A DNA stretch of 64,000 nt from CAJJDF01 sp965655625 (GTDB taxonomy: Bacteria > Bacteroidota > Bacteroidia > Flavobacteriales_D > CAJJDF01), in NCBI GenBank assembly GCA_965655625.1, contig CBFHHA010000005.1, positions 1 through 64,000 of the forward strand, in the 5' to 3' direction. The notes under the pieces are model-generated. The model worked only from the letters and a program-made list of their open reading frames with translations, ran no database searches and was not told the origin of the DNA. The translations under genes and the position numbers were made by a program. Positions 16,463 to 25,665 of this stretch are shown piece by piece. Numbering within the stretch: the stretch's first letter is position 1; each line of letters opens with the position of its first letter.

Positions 16463-17776
16463 ATGGGAAATATAGTAGCGATAGTAGGTAGACCAAATGT
16501 AGGGAAATCTACTTTATTCAATAGACTTACAGGAGAGAGAAAAGCGATAGTAGAGGAGTCTAGCGGGGTTACACGAGATCGACACTACGGAAAATCCGTA
16601 TGGAACGGAATAGAATTTTCTGTGATTGATACGGGTGGTTACGTTCAAGGTTCGGATGATGTATTTGAAGGAGAAATAAGAAAACAAGTGCATCTGGCTA
16701 TCGATGAAGCAGATTCTATTTTATTTGTTGTGGACACGCAAGTAGGAATTACCGATTTGGATGAGCGCGTTGCCCGAATTTTAAGAAAAATTGATAAAAA
16801 AATATATTTGGTAGCCAACAAAGTTGACTCCCCTATTCACCAAACATTATCGGCAGAATTCTATAGTCTGGGATTAGGAGAAGTATTCAATCTTTCTTCT
16901 ATCAACGGTAGTGGAACAGGCGAAATATTAGACAAAGTAACCGAAGATTTTGAGGTAAAACCTGAACTAGAAGACACATCGGGTGTACCAAAATTTGCAA
17001 TCGTAGGAAAACCAAATGTGGGAAAATCCTCCCTTATTAATGCATTGATTGGAGAAGAGAGAAATATCGTAACTCCAATTTCGGGAACAACACGCGACAC
17101 GCTTAATACGCGTTACAAATCCTATGGTTTTGATTTCTTTTTGGTAGATACAGCCGGACTTCGAAAACAAGCTAAAATTCAGGAGGATATTGAATTTTAT
17201 TCAACATTACGATCGGTAAGAGCCATCGAAGAAAGTGATGTGTGTATCTTTATGATAGATGCGATTGAAGGAATTGGCCAGCAAGATTTGAATGTTTTTC
17301 AAATCATTAAAAAGAACAAGAAAGGAGTTGTGGTATTGATTAATAAGTGGGATTTAGTTGAAGACAAAGAGACCAATACAACGAAAGAAATGGAAGACAA
17401 AGTAAGAAAAAGATTGGCTCCGTTTAATGACGTGCCAGTAATTTTTACCTCTACTGTTACGAAGCAAAGACTGCACAAAGCTCTAGAAAAAGCAATAGAT
17501 GTATACGAAAATAGGACTCAAAAAATCCCTACTTCTGAACTTAATGACAAGCTTTTGCCTATTATCGAAAGAACTCCACCACCTGCTTACAAAGGAAAAT
17601 ACATTAAGATAAAATTTGTCACTCAACTTCCTACCTACACGCCTAGCTTTGCCATTTTCTGTAACTTGCCGCAATACATCAGGGAAGATTACAAAAGATT
17701 TGTAGAAAATCAGTTGCGTAAGCTTTACAAGTTTGAAGGAGTTCCCATCAATGTGTTTTTCAGAAAGAAGAATTAG
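16463..17776 (+). CDS. der: Ribosome biogenesis GTPase Der (EngA)
   Basis: Der is an essential GTPase with two G domains in tandem that assists 50S ribosomal subunit assembly. The first domain shows GRPNVGKST (residues 8-16), DTGGY and NKVD. The second shows GKPNVGKSS, DTAGLRKQ and NKWD. A C-terminal KH-like domain follows (from about residue 345, RTPPPAYKGKYIKIKFVTQ). The 437 residues are the usual length. A good Bacteroidota promoter lies directly upstream and the gene appears to be transcribed alone. Confidence 0.97.
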   Translation: MGNIVAIVGRPNVGKSTLFNRLTGERKAIVEESSGVTRDRHYGKSVWNGIEFSVIDTGGYVQGSDDVFEGEIRKQVHLAIDEADSILFVVDTQVGITDLDERVARILRKIDKKIYLVANKVDSPIHQTLSAEFYSLGLGEVFNLSSINGSGTGEILDKVTEDFEVKPELEDTSGVPKFAIVGKPNVGKSSLINALIGEERNIVTPISGTTRDTLNTRYKSYGFDFFLVDTAGLRKQAKIQEDIEFYSTLRSVRAIEESDVCIFMIDAIEGIGQQDLNVFQIIKKNKKGVVVLINKWDLVEDKETNTTKEMEDKVRKRLAPFNDVPVIFTSTVTKQRLHKALEKAIDVYENRTQKIPTSELNDKLLPIIERTPPPAYKGKYIKIKFVTQLPTYTPSFAIFCNLPQYIREDYKRFVENQLRKLYKFEGVPINVFFRKKN

Positions 17777-17803
17777 GGAGAAAAAAATTTCAAACCAACA
17801 CGT

Positions 17804-17846
17804 GTCATGCTGAACTTGATTCAGTATCTCACAGAGAATATTTCAC
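17804..17846. repeat. Dispersed palindromic repeat, family B, one end
   Basis: The stretch begins GTCATGCTGAACTTGATTCA and continues GTATCTCACAGAGAATATTTCAC. It resembles the ends of the elements at 32840-32940 and 55271-55360 (common core TCnTnCTGAAnTnnATTCAG followed by CACAnnGnATATTTCA). Only one end is recognisable here. Confidence 0.5.
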
Positions 17847-17889
17847 ATTTGTTTATCTGGCAATATTTCAATTGAATAGAGAACGAGAA

Positions 17890-17916
17890 TATTCAAGACA
17901 GGATGTGTCTTGAATA
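17890..17916. terminator. Stem-loop between der and murI
   Basis: A perfect 11-pair stem, TATTCAAGACA (17890-17900) with TGTCTTGAATA (17906-17916), has a five-base loop. It lies between two convergent genes and may end transcription from either side, though the T tract is poor. Confidence 0.5.
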
Positions 17917-17922
17917 AATCAA

Positions 17923-18732
17923 TTATCCCAGTTTAAAAAGCTCCAACACCAAATCTTCTCCATAAAACCTGGAAGCCGACTCTTGGAAACCTTGAGTCAA
18001 ATCCGAAACATAAAATTTGTTTTCTTTTGTTCTTTCGGAAGAAAGCATTCCTTCTTTTCCTAAAATTCGCTTTAATTTAAGGGCTAAAATATCGGTTGAA
18101 TCAAATAGCTTCACCTTTCGGTCAAAAAAATCATTGATTTCATCAGCGATTAATACATAGTGAGTACACCCCAGAATGAGGGCATCAATATCACGAAACA
18201 TCGGGTTCGACAAATAATTCTCGATTACGGTATGACTAATTTTATCCTGACTAAATCCTTCTTCGATCATTGGAGCAAGCAGCGGAGTCGCCAAGACTTC
18301 TATCTTTACTTCTGGATTTCTCCTTTTCAGCTTTTCTTGATATACGCCCGATTCCACAGTAGTTTTGGTCGCAATTAGCCCTACTTTCTTTATCGAATCA
18401 TCTTGAACGATTGCCTCTACAATTGGGTCAATAACATTCATAATGGGAAACACACCTTTGTGTTTATCTCTCAAAAACTCATACGAAGTAGCCGAAGCAG
18501 TATTACAAGCCATAACCACAGCCTTACAATTTTCTTTTTGGATCAAAAACTGAGAAATCTCTTGTACAAATGAATGAATGAGAGCAGGCGATTTATCGCC
18601 ATAAGGTAAATGGGCCGTATCGCCAAAGTACACAATCCTTTCATGTGGCATCAATTTACTGATGGCATGAGCTACCGTTAGCCCACCGATCCCCGAATCA
18701 AAAACTCCAATTGGTTTCTTAGCATCTTCCAT
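17923..18732 (-). CDS. murI: Glutamate racemase MurI
   Basis: MurI interconverts L- and D-glutamate, supplying D-Glu for peptidoglycan. The 269-residue protein has the family motifs GVFDSGIGGLTV near the N-terminus, CNTASA with the first catalytic Cys and LGCTHY with the second; the residues that bind substrate look intact. The ATG at 18732 is preferred over the TTG six bases earlier because the TATATTTG promoter box ends only three bases before it, which would place the mRNA start at or next to the ATG. It is convergent with der and divergent from the dCMP deaminase gene. Confidence 0.95.
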   Translation of the reverse strand: MEDAKKPIGVFDSGIGGLTVAHAISKLMPHERIVYFGDTAHLPYGDKSPALIHSFVQEISQFLIQKENCKAVVMACNTASATSYEFLRDKHKGVFPIMNVIDPIVEAIVQDDSIKKVGLIATKTTVESGVYQEKLKRRNPEVKIEVLATPLLAPMIEEGFSQDKISHTVIENYLSNPMFRDIDALILGCTHYVLIADEINDFFDRKVKLFDSTDILALKLKRILGKEGMLSSERTKENKFYVSDLTQGFQESASRFYGEDLVLELFKLG

Positions 18733-18735
18733 TCT

Positions 18736-18763
18736 CAAATATAGAGAATATAATTAGCTTCAA
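18736..18763 (-). promoter_or_regulatory. Promoter abutting the murI start codon
   Basis: Read on the minus strand: TTG (18763-18761), a 17-base spacer and TATATTTG (18743-18736), then AGA and the murI ATG. The match to the Bacteroidota consensus is exact. The spacing implies a leaderless or nearly leaderless mRNA. Confidence 0.65.
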
Positions 18764-18878
18764 AAAAAGAAAAACATGATCTAGAAGGAATCCATTAAAG
18801 TAAGTAAATCCAAATATTTTGAGTCAAAAATTTACACCTATTGCATAAATTCCCTTAAATTCGAACAAACTAGTGAGA

Positions 18879-19301
18879 ATGAAAAAAGAAAAACAATTAC
18901 GCTACGACAAGGCCTACTTACGTATGGCTCAAGAATGGGCGAAGTTGTCGCACTGTTCGAGAAAACAAGTAGGTGCAATTATTGTAAAAGACGAAGTAAT
19001 CATTTCTGATGGATACAACGGCACTCCTACAGGTTTTGACAATTGCTGTGAAAATGAACAAGGCGAAACGAAATGGTACGTGCTGCATGCCGAAGCTAAT
19101 GCTTTGATGAAACTCTCCAAAAGTACCAATAGCTCAAAAGGAGCTACTTTATATATTACACTTTCTCCCTGTAAGGATTGTGCCAAATTAATCTTGCAAG
19201 CAGGAATACAGCGAGTTGTGTACCTCAATGAATACAAAGACTGTTCTGGACTTGAATTTTTAAAAAACACGGGAATCACCCTAGATTATATTACCATTTA
19301 A
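18879..19301 (+). CDS. Deoxycytidylate deaminase family protein
   Basis: A zinc-dependent deaminase of the dCMP deaminase/ComEB type (about 140 residues), which converts dCMP to dUMP for dTTP synthesis. The zinc-site motifs are HAEANALMKL (His ligand and catalytic Glu) and PCKDCAKLI (two Cys ligands). An N-terminal CSRKQVGAIIVKD is also typical. The ATG at 18879 is taken as the start; a GTG two codons earlier is the alternative. Its TAA shares one base with the ATG of the following protease gene (TAATG), so the two are translated together although they are functionally unrelated. Confidence 0.92.
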   Translation: MKKEKQLRYDKAYLRMAQEWAKLSHCSRKQVGAIIVKDEVIISDGYNGTPTGFDNCCENEQGETKWYVLHAEANALMKLSKSTNSSKGATLYITLSPCKDCAKLILQAGIQRVVYLNEYKDCSGLEFLKNTGITLDYITI

Positions 19302-20890
19302 TGAAGAAAATCACCTTATTTTTTCCCTTGTTTTTAGCCATTGCTTTAGCACTTGGTTTTTACTTGGGCCAAAAAAACAATACTCCTTTCTTTGAAAAAA
19401 AAGAAGACAATAGCTCGATCGATTACAATTCGAAAAGAAAATTATTCCAGGTACTAGAAGTAATTCAAAATGATTACGTAGATACTATTTCTGACAAAAA
19501 ATTAACAGACAAAACAATCGAGCAACTTCTGGCAAATTTGGATCCGCACTCCGTATACATGCCCTACCGGAAAAACAACAGAGAAGATGAAAATCTCAAA
19601 GGAGAATTTGCTGGGGTTGGTGTTAAGTTTATTATCCTTCACGACACTCTTTTTGTAACAAACGTTATCGACAATGGACCTGCGTTTAGAGCTGGCCTCA
19701 AGAATGGGGATATGATAGTGAAAATAGACACCACAGAAGTTGCAGGCGTAAATTTACAAAACGAAAGTGTAATGAATTTACTAAAAGGAAGGCCTAATAC
19801 TCAAGTTGTAGTTTCAATAAAAAGAGGAAATCGTATTCTTTCAAAAACAATCAAAAGAGGGATAATCCCAATCAAAAGTGTCACTGCCTCCTTTATGCTT
19901 TCCGATACTGTGGGATACATTAAGCTGGTGAGATTCTCAGAAACTTCTGCCCAAGAATTCTTCTTTGCTTCGAAAAAACTATTGAGTCAGGGAATGAAAA
20001 AATTAGTGTTTGATTTGAGAGGAAACGGAGGGGGTTATTTGCAAATCGCGGAACAAATTGTGGACGAATTTTTGGAAGATGGAAAACTGATAGTTTACAC
20101 AAAAGAAAAAGACGGAAAGAAAAATTCAGCCTTTTCTTCATCGGGCGGAATTCTCAAAAACGTTGAACTTTCGGTATTGATAGATAGTGAATCGGCAAGT
20201 GCAAGTGAGATTGTTGCAGGAGCTATTCAAGACAACGATCGTGGCAGTATCTATGGAAGAAGGTCTTTTGGAAAAGGACTTGTTCAAAAACCGGTGATGT
20301 TAGCCGACAGCTCTTCCTTACGAATAACTATTGCCCGGTATTACACCCCAACCGGCAGAAGCATTCAAAAACCATACAAAAAAGGCAATCACTACGACTA
20401 CCAGATGGAACTGTATGACAGAGACAGAAATGGAGAGTTATTCGAGGTGGATTCTACCATTTTTGTTGATTCTCTTAGGTTTGAAACCGAAGGTGGCAAA
20501 ACTGTGTATGGAGGCGGTGGAATAATGCCTGACGTTTTTATTCCCTATGACACAAGCGGATATTCTTCTTACTATCGAAAGGTAGCTTACAGCAGAGTTT
20601 TTACAGAATTCTCAATTAATTACCTAAAACGAAACCGAAAGGAGCTTACTACGAAAGGTCTGGAGAATTACAAAAACCATTTTGTTGTGAACGAATCTCT
20701 ATTTGCTGCCTTTGTGTCGTTTGCTAGCAAGCGGGAAATTTCTGGAACTCCGCAAGAAATAGCTGTTTCAAAAGAGAGGATAAAACAACGGCTAAGACAG
20801 GAAATTGCTTCGGGCATTTGGGACGAAAGCGGAAGAGAGTTCATACTTTCGCAAACGAACAATGACCTCAAAATCGTCTTAAAAAACTAA
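19301..20890 (+). CDS. S41 family C-terminal processing peptidase
   Basis: A 529-residue periplasmic or membrane-anchored protease of the CtpA/Prc type. The N-terminus is a signal anchor (about 5-22, LFFPLFLAIALALGFYLG). A PDZ domain follows (about 95-185, FAGVGVKFIILHD and RAGLKNGDMIVKID), then the S41 domain with FDLRGNGGGYL and the catalytic Ser in SESASASEIVAGA and Lys in SFGKGLVQ. These enzymes trim C-termini of envelope proteins. It starts overlapping the deaminase stop and ends at a strong terminator. Confidence 0.95.
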   Translation: MKKITLFFPLFLAIALALGFYLGQKNNTPFFEKKEDNSSIDYNSKRKLFQVLEVIQNDYVDTISDKKLTDKTIEQLLANLDPHSVYMPYRKNNREDENLKGEFAGVGVKFIILHDTLFVTNVIDNGPAFRAGLKNGDMIVKIDTTEVAGVNLQNESVMNLLKGRPNTQVVVSIKRGNRILSKTIKRGIIPIKSVTASFMLSDTVGYIKLVRFSETSAQEFFFASKKLLSQGMKKLVFDLRGNGGGYLQIAEQIVDEFLEDGKLIVYTKEKDGKKNSAFSSSGGILKNVELSVLIDSESASASEIVAGAIQDNDRGSIYGRRSFGKGLVQKPVMLADSSSLRITIARYYTPTGRSIQKPYKKGNHYDYQMELYDRDRNGELFEVDSTIFVDSLRFETEGGKTVYGGGGIMPDVFIPYDTSGYSSYYRKVAYSRVFTEFSINYLKRNRKELTTKGLENYKNHFVVNESLFAAFVSFASKREISGTPQEIAVSKERIKQRLRQEIASGIWDESGREFILSQTNNDLKIVLKN

Positions 20891-20892
20891 CC

Positions 20893-20928
20893 AAAAAAAA
20901 AGAGAAACTTCTGTTTCTCTTTTTTTAT
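20893..20928. terminator. Terminator after the S41 peptidase gene
   Basis: A-tract plus AGAGAAAC (20901-20908), a four-base loop, GTTTCTCT (20913-20920) and a T tract. It is near-symmetric and may also serve the convergent bacilliredoxin gene. Confidence 0.85.
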
Positions 20929-20954
20929 TCTCTTCATTCAAGGTAGCTTTTTGT

Positions 20955-21368
20955 TTAACAAAACTCCGTGTAAGCAGCTGCTAAATTATCTGCAATTGCT
21001 TCAGCTGTATTTCCTTCGATGTGGTGTCTTTCTAAAAAATGAACCAATTTTCCTTCTTTGAACAGAGCAATGGAAGGTGATGACGAAGGGTAAGGCAAGG
21101 TGTATTTTCGTGCCTGAGCCACTGCATCTGCATCTACACCTGCAAATACTGTCACTAAGTTTGTAGGTTGTTTCTCTGATAATTGGACAGATAGTTTAGC
21201 TGCCGGTCTAGCATTTCTTGCCGCACACCCACACACAGAGTTTATTACACATAAGGTGGTTCCTCCTTGATTCATTATTTCGTCTACTTGATCTGGGCTT
21301 CTTAATTCTTGGAAACCTGCTCCCACTAAATCTTCTCTAATTGGGGCTGTTATTTCTTCTGGATACAT
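20955..21368 (-). CDS. BrxA/BrxB family bacilliredoxin
   Basis: A 137-residue thioredoxin-fold protein of the YphP/YqiW (BrxA/BrxB) family. The signature NSVCGCAARNARPA holds the CGC active site (Cys46 and Cys48); Cys40 lies just before. In Firmicutes these proteins remove bacillithiol from protein thiols; many Bacteroidota also make bacillithiol, so a similar role is plausible. The rest (VVSVFAGVDADAVAQ-like segment, PSSPSIALFKEGKLVHFLER) matches the family. It is downstream of the META lipoprotein gene on the same strand. Confidence 0.9.
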   Translation of the reverse strand: MYPEEITAPIREDLVGAGFQELRSPDQVDEIMNQGGTTLCVINSVCGCAARNARPAAKLSVQLSEKQPTNLVTVFAGVDADAVAQARKYTLPYPSSSPSIALFKEGKLVHFLERHHIEGNTAEAIADNLAAAYTEFC

Positions 21369-21448
21369 ATATATTGTATTTATTGGTTATCAATTTATTT
21401 CTTTGCAAAGCTATTGAAGTTCAAATTAAATTGCCCGCAAACAGAGTA

Positions 21449-22216
21449 TTACTTTTCTAAAATCTTGCGTACAGTAAATAACTGTTCTATTCCCAAGTAA
21501 AACTGAATTTTATCCTCATTTGTCAGGTAGTATGAGGTTTTGCTTAACGCTTTCAAAAATCTCGACTCCATGGCACTATCAAATTCCAAGCATACTTTTT
21601 CTGTCGCTCCCACTCCTTTAAAGTTCACATCTCTCCCTTTTTGCTCTATCTCTCCAAAAAAACTATTGCATCCCGTGGTTCCAACTATTTTTCCTTCGTG
21701 TACCGTAAAACTTATTCCTCTATTTTCCACATATTCATTCCCTACACTTGTTACCACAAATTTACCTTCCAGCACCAATTCCTTTGCGACCAGGATTAGT
21801 TTCCCTTCGGCTAAAAACTGAATCTCATTGCCATATCTAGCTATCCTGTCAACTTCTCTCATGAGTCCCATGAAGGCTCTCTCCACCTCTGATGCTTTTC
21901 CTTGGCAAGCCATTCTTGTCGAACCTAACTTATCCACACAGTTGGCAGCGGAGGGATTTATTCTTCCAAAATAAGTATTGCACCCATTATTTCCGCTAAT
22001 ATTTCCGTTGGGTTCAATTCTTATTGTAGGAATAATTCCTGAGAACTGGAGGTTAGTCATTTCGGAAACCACGTAATCTCCCGAAATTTTTTCTAGATCA
22101 AATTTAGGATTTATCGCTTTCTCCTTAATTTCCACAGTTTCGCTCACACTATTTTTAGGGGTATTACAAGCAATAAGAAACGTCATTATCGCAAATAGCA
22201 TCACTCCTTTTTTCAT
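21449..22216 (-). CDS. META domain lipoprotein with two META repeats
   Basis: A 255-residue lipoprotein. MKKGVMLFAIMTFLIAC is a lipoprotein signal with lipobox LIAC, so the mature protein begins at Cys17. Two copies of the META domain (HslJ-like) follow: the first holds GNISGNNGCNTYFGRI and the second KIVGTTGCNSFFGEIE. Each is a beta-rich domain associated with stress or heat resistance proteins; the function is not known. The frame is open upstream to 22369, but that part lies inside the PDH E2 gene and has no signal peptide, so the ATG at 22216 is chosen. It follows the E2 stop by 47 bases. Confidence 0.85.
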   Translation of the reverse strand: MKKGVMLFAIMTFLIACNTPKNSVSETVEIKEKAINPKFDLEKISGDYVVSEMTNLQFSGIIPTIRIEPNGNISGNNGCNTYFGRINPSAANCVDKLGSTRMACQGKASEVERAFMGLMREVDRIARYGNEIQFLAEGKLILVAKELVLEGKFVVTSVGNEYVENRGISFTVHEGKIVGTTGCNSFFGEIEQKGRDVNFKGVGATEKVCLEFDSAMESRFLKALSKTSYYLTNEDKIQFYLGIEQLFTVRKILEK

Positions 22217-22263
22217 GCAACCCTTTTTAATAAGCAGTTCGAAACATTTGCTCTTGTCAGCTT

Positions 22264-23544
22264 TTATATATTGTAGGCTCCCAAAAGCAATACTGGATTC
22301 TCCATTAAATTCTTGAATGTATTCAAAAACTGAGATCCAGCCACTCCGTCTACCACTCGATGATCGCAAGATAATGTTACTTTCATAATATTTCCTGGCA
22401 CCACTTCTCCGTTCTTTACAACTGGCACTTGGTTAATACCTCCTATTGCCAAGATACATGAATCTGGCGTATTGATAATAGCCGTAAACTCCTCAATACC
22501 AAACATGCCTAGGTTTGAAATCGTAAATGTATTTCCTTCCCAATCTTGTGGTTGTAGTTTTTTGTCTTTGGCTTTTTTCGCAAATTCTCTTACTTCCTTA
22601 GAAATTTGAGTCAACGTTTTGCCATCTGCAAACCTCACTACTGGAACAAGAAGTCCGTCTTCTACGGATACGGCAACCCCGATATTAACGTGCTCATTTT
22701 GACGAATTGTATCGCCCATCCAAGCACTGTTTATAGTTGGGTGTTGTTTCAGAGCGGTTGCACATGATTTAATAACTAGATCATTAAACGATACTTTGTT
22801 TGGTGCAATACTTTTATTGATAGCTGCTCGTGCTGCCATGGCATTATCCATATCTATTGCCACTGTGAGATAAAAATGAGGAGCCGTAAATTTACTCTCT
22901 CCCAATCTTCTTGCAATTGTCTTTCTCATTTGAGACACAGGAACTTCTGTATAGGTTTCTCTATTCACAAAGTTAGCTGAATTCCCTCCTTTGAAATTAT
23001 CCACATCTCTTTTAACGATTCTTCCTCCTTCGCCAGTTCCTTTAATTTGAGATAAATTCAACCCTTTATCCATGGCCAATTTTTTAGCCAATGGAGAAAT
23101 TTTCATATCGCTTGACGCATCACTGTAAGAGGGTTGAGATTTCGTTACTTCCGTCACCACTTTCTTTGGAGCCGCAACAACTTTCAGTGTTTCGTTTTTA
23201 GGTTCTTCCTTTTTAGGTTCTTCTTTTTTAGGCTCTTCTTTCTTCTCTTCTGTTTTTGTATTGGCTCCGTTCGCTTCGTCTTTCAATATTCCTGAAACGT
23301 CTTCTCCTTTTTCACCAATAATAGCCAAGATATCGTTAACAGGAGCTCCCTTTCCTTTTTCTACTCCGATGTGCAGTAACACTCCATCAAAAAAGGATTC
23401 AAACTCCATGGTTGCTTTATCCGTTTCAATTTCTGCAATTAATTCTCCCTCTTCTACGCTATCTCCTATTTTTTTATGCCACTCAGCCACTACCCCTTCT
23501 ACCATCGTGTCACTTAACTTGGGCATTCTAATAATTTCAGCCAT
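22264..23544 (-). CDS. pdhC: Dihydrolipoamide acetyltransferase (pyruvate dehydrogenase E2)
   Basis: The 426-residue E2 core of pyruvate dehydrogenase, which passes acetyl groups from E1 to CoA. Domains: a lipoyl domain with the lipoylated Lys in ETDKATMEFES (about residue 44); a flexible linker with tandem EEPKK units (DNA tandem repeat near 23190-23245); a peripheral subunit-binding domain (KISPLAKKLAMDKGLNLSQI); and the acyltransferase domain with catalytic His in SCDHRVVDG near the C-terminus. It is 37 bases downstream of pdhA. E1-beta and E3 are not in this window. Confidence 0.94.
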   Translation of the reverse strand: MAEIIRMPKLSDTMVEGVVAEWHKKIGDSVEEGELIAEIETDKATMEFESFFDGVLLHIGVEKGKGAPVNDILAIIGEKGEDVSGILKDEANGANTKTEEKKEEPKKEEPKKEEPKNETLKVVAAPKKVVTEVTKSQPSYSDASSDMKISPLAKKLAMDKGLNLSQIKGTGEGGRIVKRDVDNFKGGNSANFVNRETYTEVPVSQMRKTIARRLGESKFTAPHFYLTVAIDMDNAMAARAAINKSIAPNKVSFNDLVIKSCATALKQHPTINSAWMGDTIRQNEHVNIGVAVSVEDGLLVPVVRFADGKTLTQISKEVREFAKKAKDKKLQPQDWEGNTFTISNLGMFGIEEFTAIINTPDSCILAIGGINQVPVVKNGEVVPGNIMKVTLSCDHRVVDGVAGSQFLNTFKNLMENPVLLLGAYNI

Positions 23545-23581
23545 ATCTCTTAATCTTGTTTTTTCTTTTGGTTAATTCAGT

Positions 23582-24610
23582 TTATTTGTATTCAATCAAA
23601 AATGGGTATTCTTCTTTGTATACATCTTCGTAAAGTTCGTCTCCCTCTGGATAAGGAGACTCTTCAGCAAATTTAATCGATTCTGCTACCAAATCTTTTA
23701 CCTTTTTATCAATGTTCTCTAATTGTTTTTCAGTTGCGAATTTATTCTCTTTGATTGTTTTTAATACTTGAGAAATAGGATCAATTTCCATATATCCTTC
23801 CACCTCTTCTTTACTTCTGTATTTTTGCGGATCACTCATTGAGTGCCCTTTATATCGGTAAGTTTCAATATTCAACAGAGTAGGCCCATCTCCTTTTCTT
23901 GCTCTTGCAACAGCTTTTTCCATAGCAGCATGAACAGCTTCGCAGCTCATTCCATCTACTGTTTCACTTGGCATGTCGTAAGACAATCCCATTTTTGTCA
24001 TATCGGTGACGTTGGTCGTTCTTTCTACAGAAGTTCCCATTGCGTAATTGTTGTTTTCTATTACAAAGATCACTGGCAGTTTCCACATCATCGCCATGTT
24101 AAAAGTTTCGTGGAGCGCTCCTTGTCTTGCAGCTCCATCTCCAAAAGAGGTAACAACTACATTCTTGGTTTTGTTATATTTTTCTGCAAAGGCAATTCCA
24201 GCTCCCATAGGAATTTGAGCTCCCACAATTCCGTGGCCACCCCACAATCCTATTTCTGTATCAAACATGTGCATGGAACCTCCTTTTCCTTTGGAACAAC
24301 CTGTAGTTCTTCCATACAATTCTGCCATTACATACTTTGGGTGCATACCTAATCCTATTGGGTGCGCATGATCTCGGTAAGCCGTAATGTGCTTGTCACC
24401 TTTTTTGGTTGCACTTACAGTTCCAGCCACAATAGCTTCTTGACCTATATACAAATGACAAAAACCTCCAAACTTCTGTTGAATGTACAACTGTCCTGTT
24501 TTCTCTTCAAATTTTCTCATCAACAGCATGTCTTCATACCATTTCATGTATTGAGCCTTGGAGTGCTTTAGTTTTGCTTTGCTTGACGCTTTTTTTGCAG
24601 CTGTAGCCAT
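23582..24610 (-). CDS. pdhA: Pyruvate dehydrogenase E1 component, alpha subunit
   Basis: The 342-residue alpha subunit of the heterotetrameric E1, a thiamine diphosphate enzyme that decarboxylates pyruvate. The ThDP/Mg binding motif GDGAARQGALHETFNMA...N is clear, with ENNNYAMGTS completing it. The phosphorylation-loop-like region YRYKGHSMSDPQKYR is typical of E1-alpha. An Ala/Lys-rich N-terminus (MATAAKKASSKAKLKHSKAQ) precedes the fold. It starts two bases after the cytidine deaminase stop and is followed by the E2 gene. The beta subunit is encoded elsewhere. Confidence 0.94.
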   Translation of the reverse strand: MATAAKKASSKAKLKHSKAQYMKWYEDMLLMRKFEEKTGQLYIQQKFGGFCHLYIGQEAIVAGTVSATKKGDKHITAYRDHAHPIGLGMHPKYVMAELYGRTTGCSKGKGGSMHMFDTEIGLWGGHGIVGAQIPMGAGIAFAEKYNKTKNVVVTSFGDGAARQGALHETFNMAMMWKLPVIFVIENNNYAMGTSVERTTNVTDMTKMGLSYDMPSETVDGMSCEAVHAAMEKAVARARKGDGPTLLNIETYRYKGHSMSDPQKYRSKEEVEGYMEIDPISQVLKTIKENKFATEKQLENIDKKVKDLVAESIKFAEESPYPEGDELYEDVYKEEYPFLIEYK

Positions 24611-24612
24611 AA

Positions 24613-25107
24613 TTATTCGTTTTTCAATTCAATTTCATTAAACATAAATGGAAGCACAGTTTCTATGCTTTCCGCTATATATATTTCACCCGATTCTCCG
24701 GTCATTATTAACCTAATCGGTTGGTTTTGTTTTAGTTCATACTCAGCCATCGATTGCCTACAAGCTCCGCAAGGCGAAACAGGATGGTTCACATCAAACT
24801 TTTTTGCAAAAGCCGTAACCGCTATCGATTCTATTTTTTGGTCCGAGTGATGAGAGTTTGCATAGTATATTGCTACTCGCTCAGCACACATTCCCGAAGG
24901 GTAAGCCATGTTTTCTTGGTTACTTCCTTCTACTATTTCATTGGAGGCCAATCGTATGGCCGCCCCTACATAAAATTGAGAGTACGGAGCATAAGCAGTT
25001 TTACTCACCTCTCTTGCTCTCAAAACAAGCTCTTTATCTTTCGAAGATAGTTCATCCAGCGAAGAATAAACAGTCAGTTCTATGTTATGTATTAATTTTT
25101 TAGCCAT
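24613..25107 (-). CDS. cdd: Cytidine deaminase
   Basis: A 164-residue zinc enzyme that deaminates cytidine and deoxycytidine for pyrimidine salvage. Motifs: MCAERVAIYYA (Cys ligand and catalytic Glu) and PCGACRQSM (two Cys ligands), with AYAPYSQFYVGAAI-like substrate residues near the N-terminus. The length is that of the homotetrameric or slightly extended form. It ends two bases before pdhA on the same strand, an unusual pairing likely reflecting only operon compaction. Confidence 0.95.
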   Translation of the reverse strand: MAKKLIHNIELTVYSSLDELSSKDKELVLRAREVSKTAYAPYSQFYVGAAIRLASNEIVEGSNQENMAYPSGMCAERVAIYYANSHHSDQKIESIAVTAFAKKFDVNHPVSPCGACRQSMAEYELKQNQPIRLIMTGESGEIYIAESIETVLPFMFNEIELKNE

Positions 25108-25203
25108 AATTTACCCGCCTCCCCAAAAAAAGTAGAGTAAAGATAAACAAGTATTTTATATTGTGTGGGTTTTTAAAGTGAATTTTAACCGAAGTTAATT
25201 CTC

Positions 25204-25665
25204 TTATTCTTCTCTTGTTTGATGAAAGAAAAGTTCTATGATCTCGGAACATTCTTTCTCCATCACACCTCCCTTTATTTCGGTTTTGGGATGCAATACA
25301 TCTTCGCTTAAAGAAGTAAATCCTTTTTTGGAATCCGAAGCACCATAAACAATCTTTTTGATTTTTGTCCAAAATGCTGCTCCAGCGCACATCAAACAGG
25401 GTTCTAGAGTCACATACAACGAACATGTATTGAGGTACTTATTACCAAAATACTCGGAGGCAGAGGTGAATGCCAACATTTCTGCATGAGCCGTAAAATC
25501 ATTAAGAAGCTCTGTTTGGTTATGTGCTCGTGCGATAATTTTATTATTCGAAACTATCACTGCGCCAATAGGTAGCTCTCCTGAATCAAATGCCAATTTC
25601 GCTTGATTAAAAGCTTGCTTCATGAAGTATTCATCCGAAAAAATAGACAACTTAGAGTCAGACAT
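25204..25665 (-). CDS. tadA: tRNA adenosine(34) deaminase TadA
   Basis: A 153-residue deaminase that converts A34 of tRNA-Arg(ACG) to inosine. Motifs: NDFTAHAEMLAF (zinc His and catalytic Glu) and EPCLMCAGA (two Cys ligands), with GAVIVSNNKIIARAHNQ in the core strand. Its first bases overlap the stop region of the CNNM/CorC gene by eight bases, so they are co-translated. Confidence 0.92.
   Translation of the reverse strand: MSDSKLSIFSDEYFMKQAFNQAKLAFDSGELPIGAVIVSNNKIIARAHNQTELLNDFTAHAEMLAFTSASEYFGNKYLNTCSLYVTLEPCLMCAGAAFWTKIKKIVYGASDSKKGFTSLSEDVLHPKTEIKGGVMEKECSEIIELFFHQTREE

Noticed and set aside
22217..22369. Longer form of the META lipoprotein
   Set aside because: The extension runs inside the PDH E2 gene and would bury the clear lipoprotein signal in the middle of the protein.
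23190..23250. Short tandem repeat that could suggest a repeat array
   Set aside because: It encodes the EEPKK linker of the E2 protein, a normal flexible linker.
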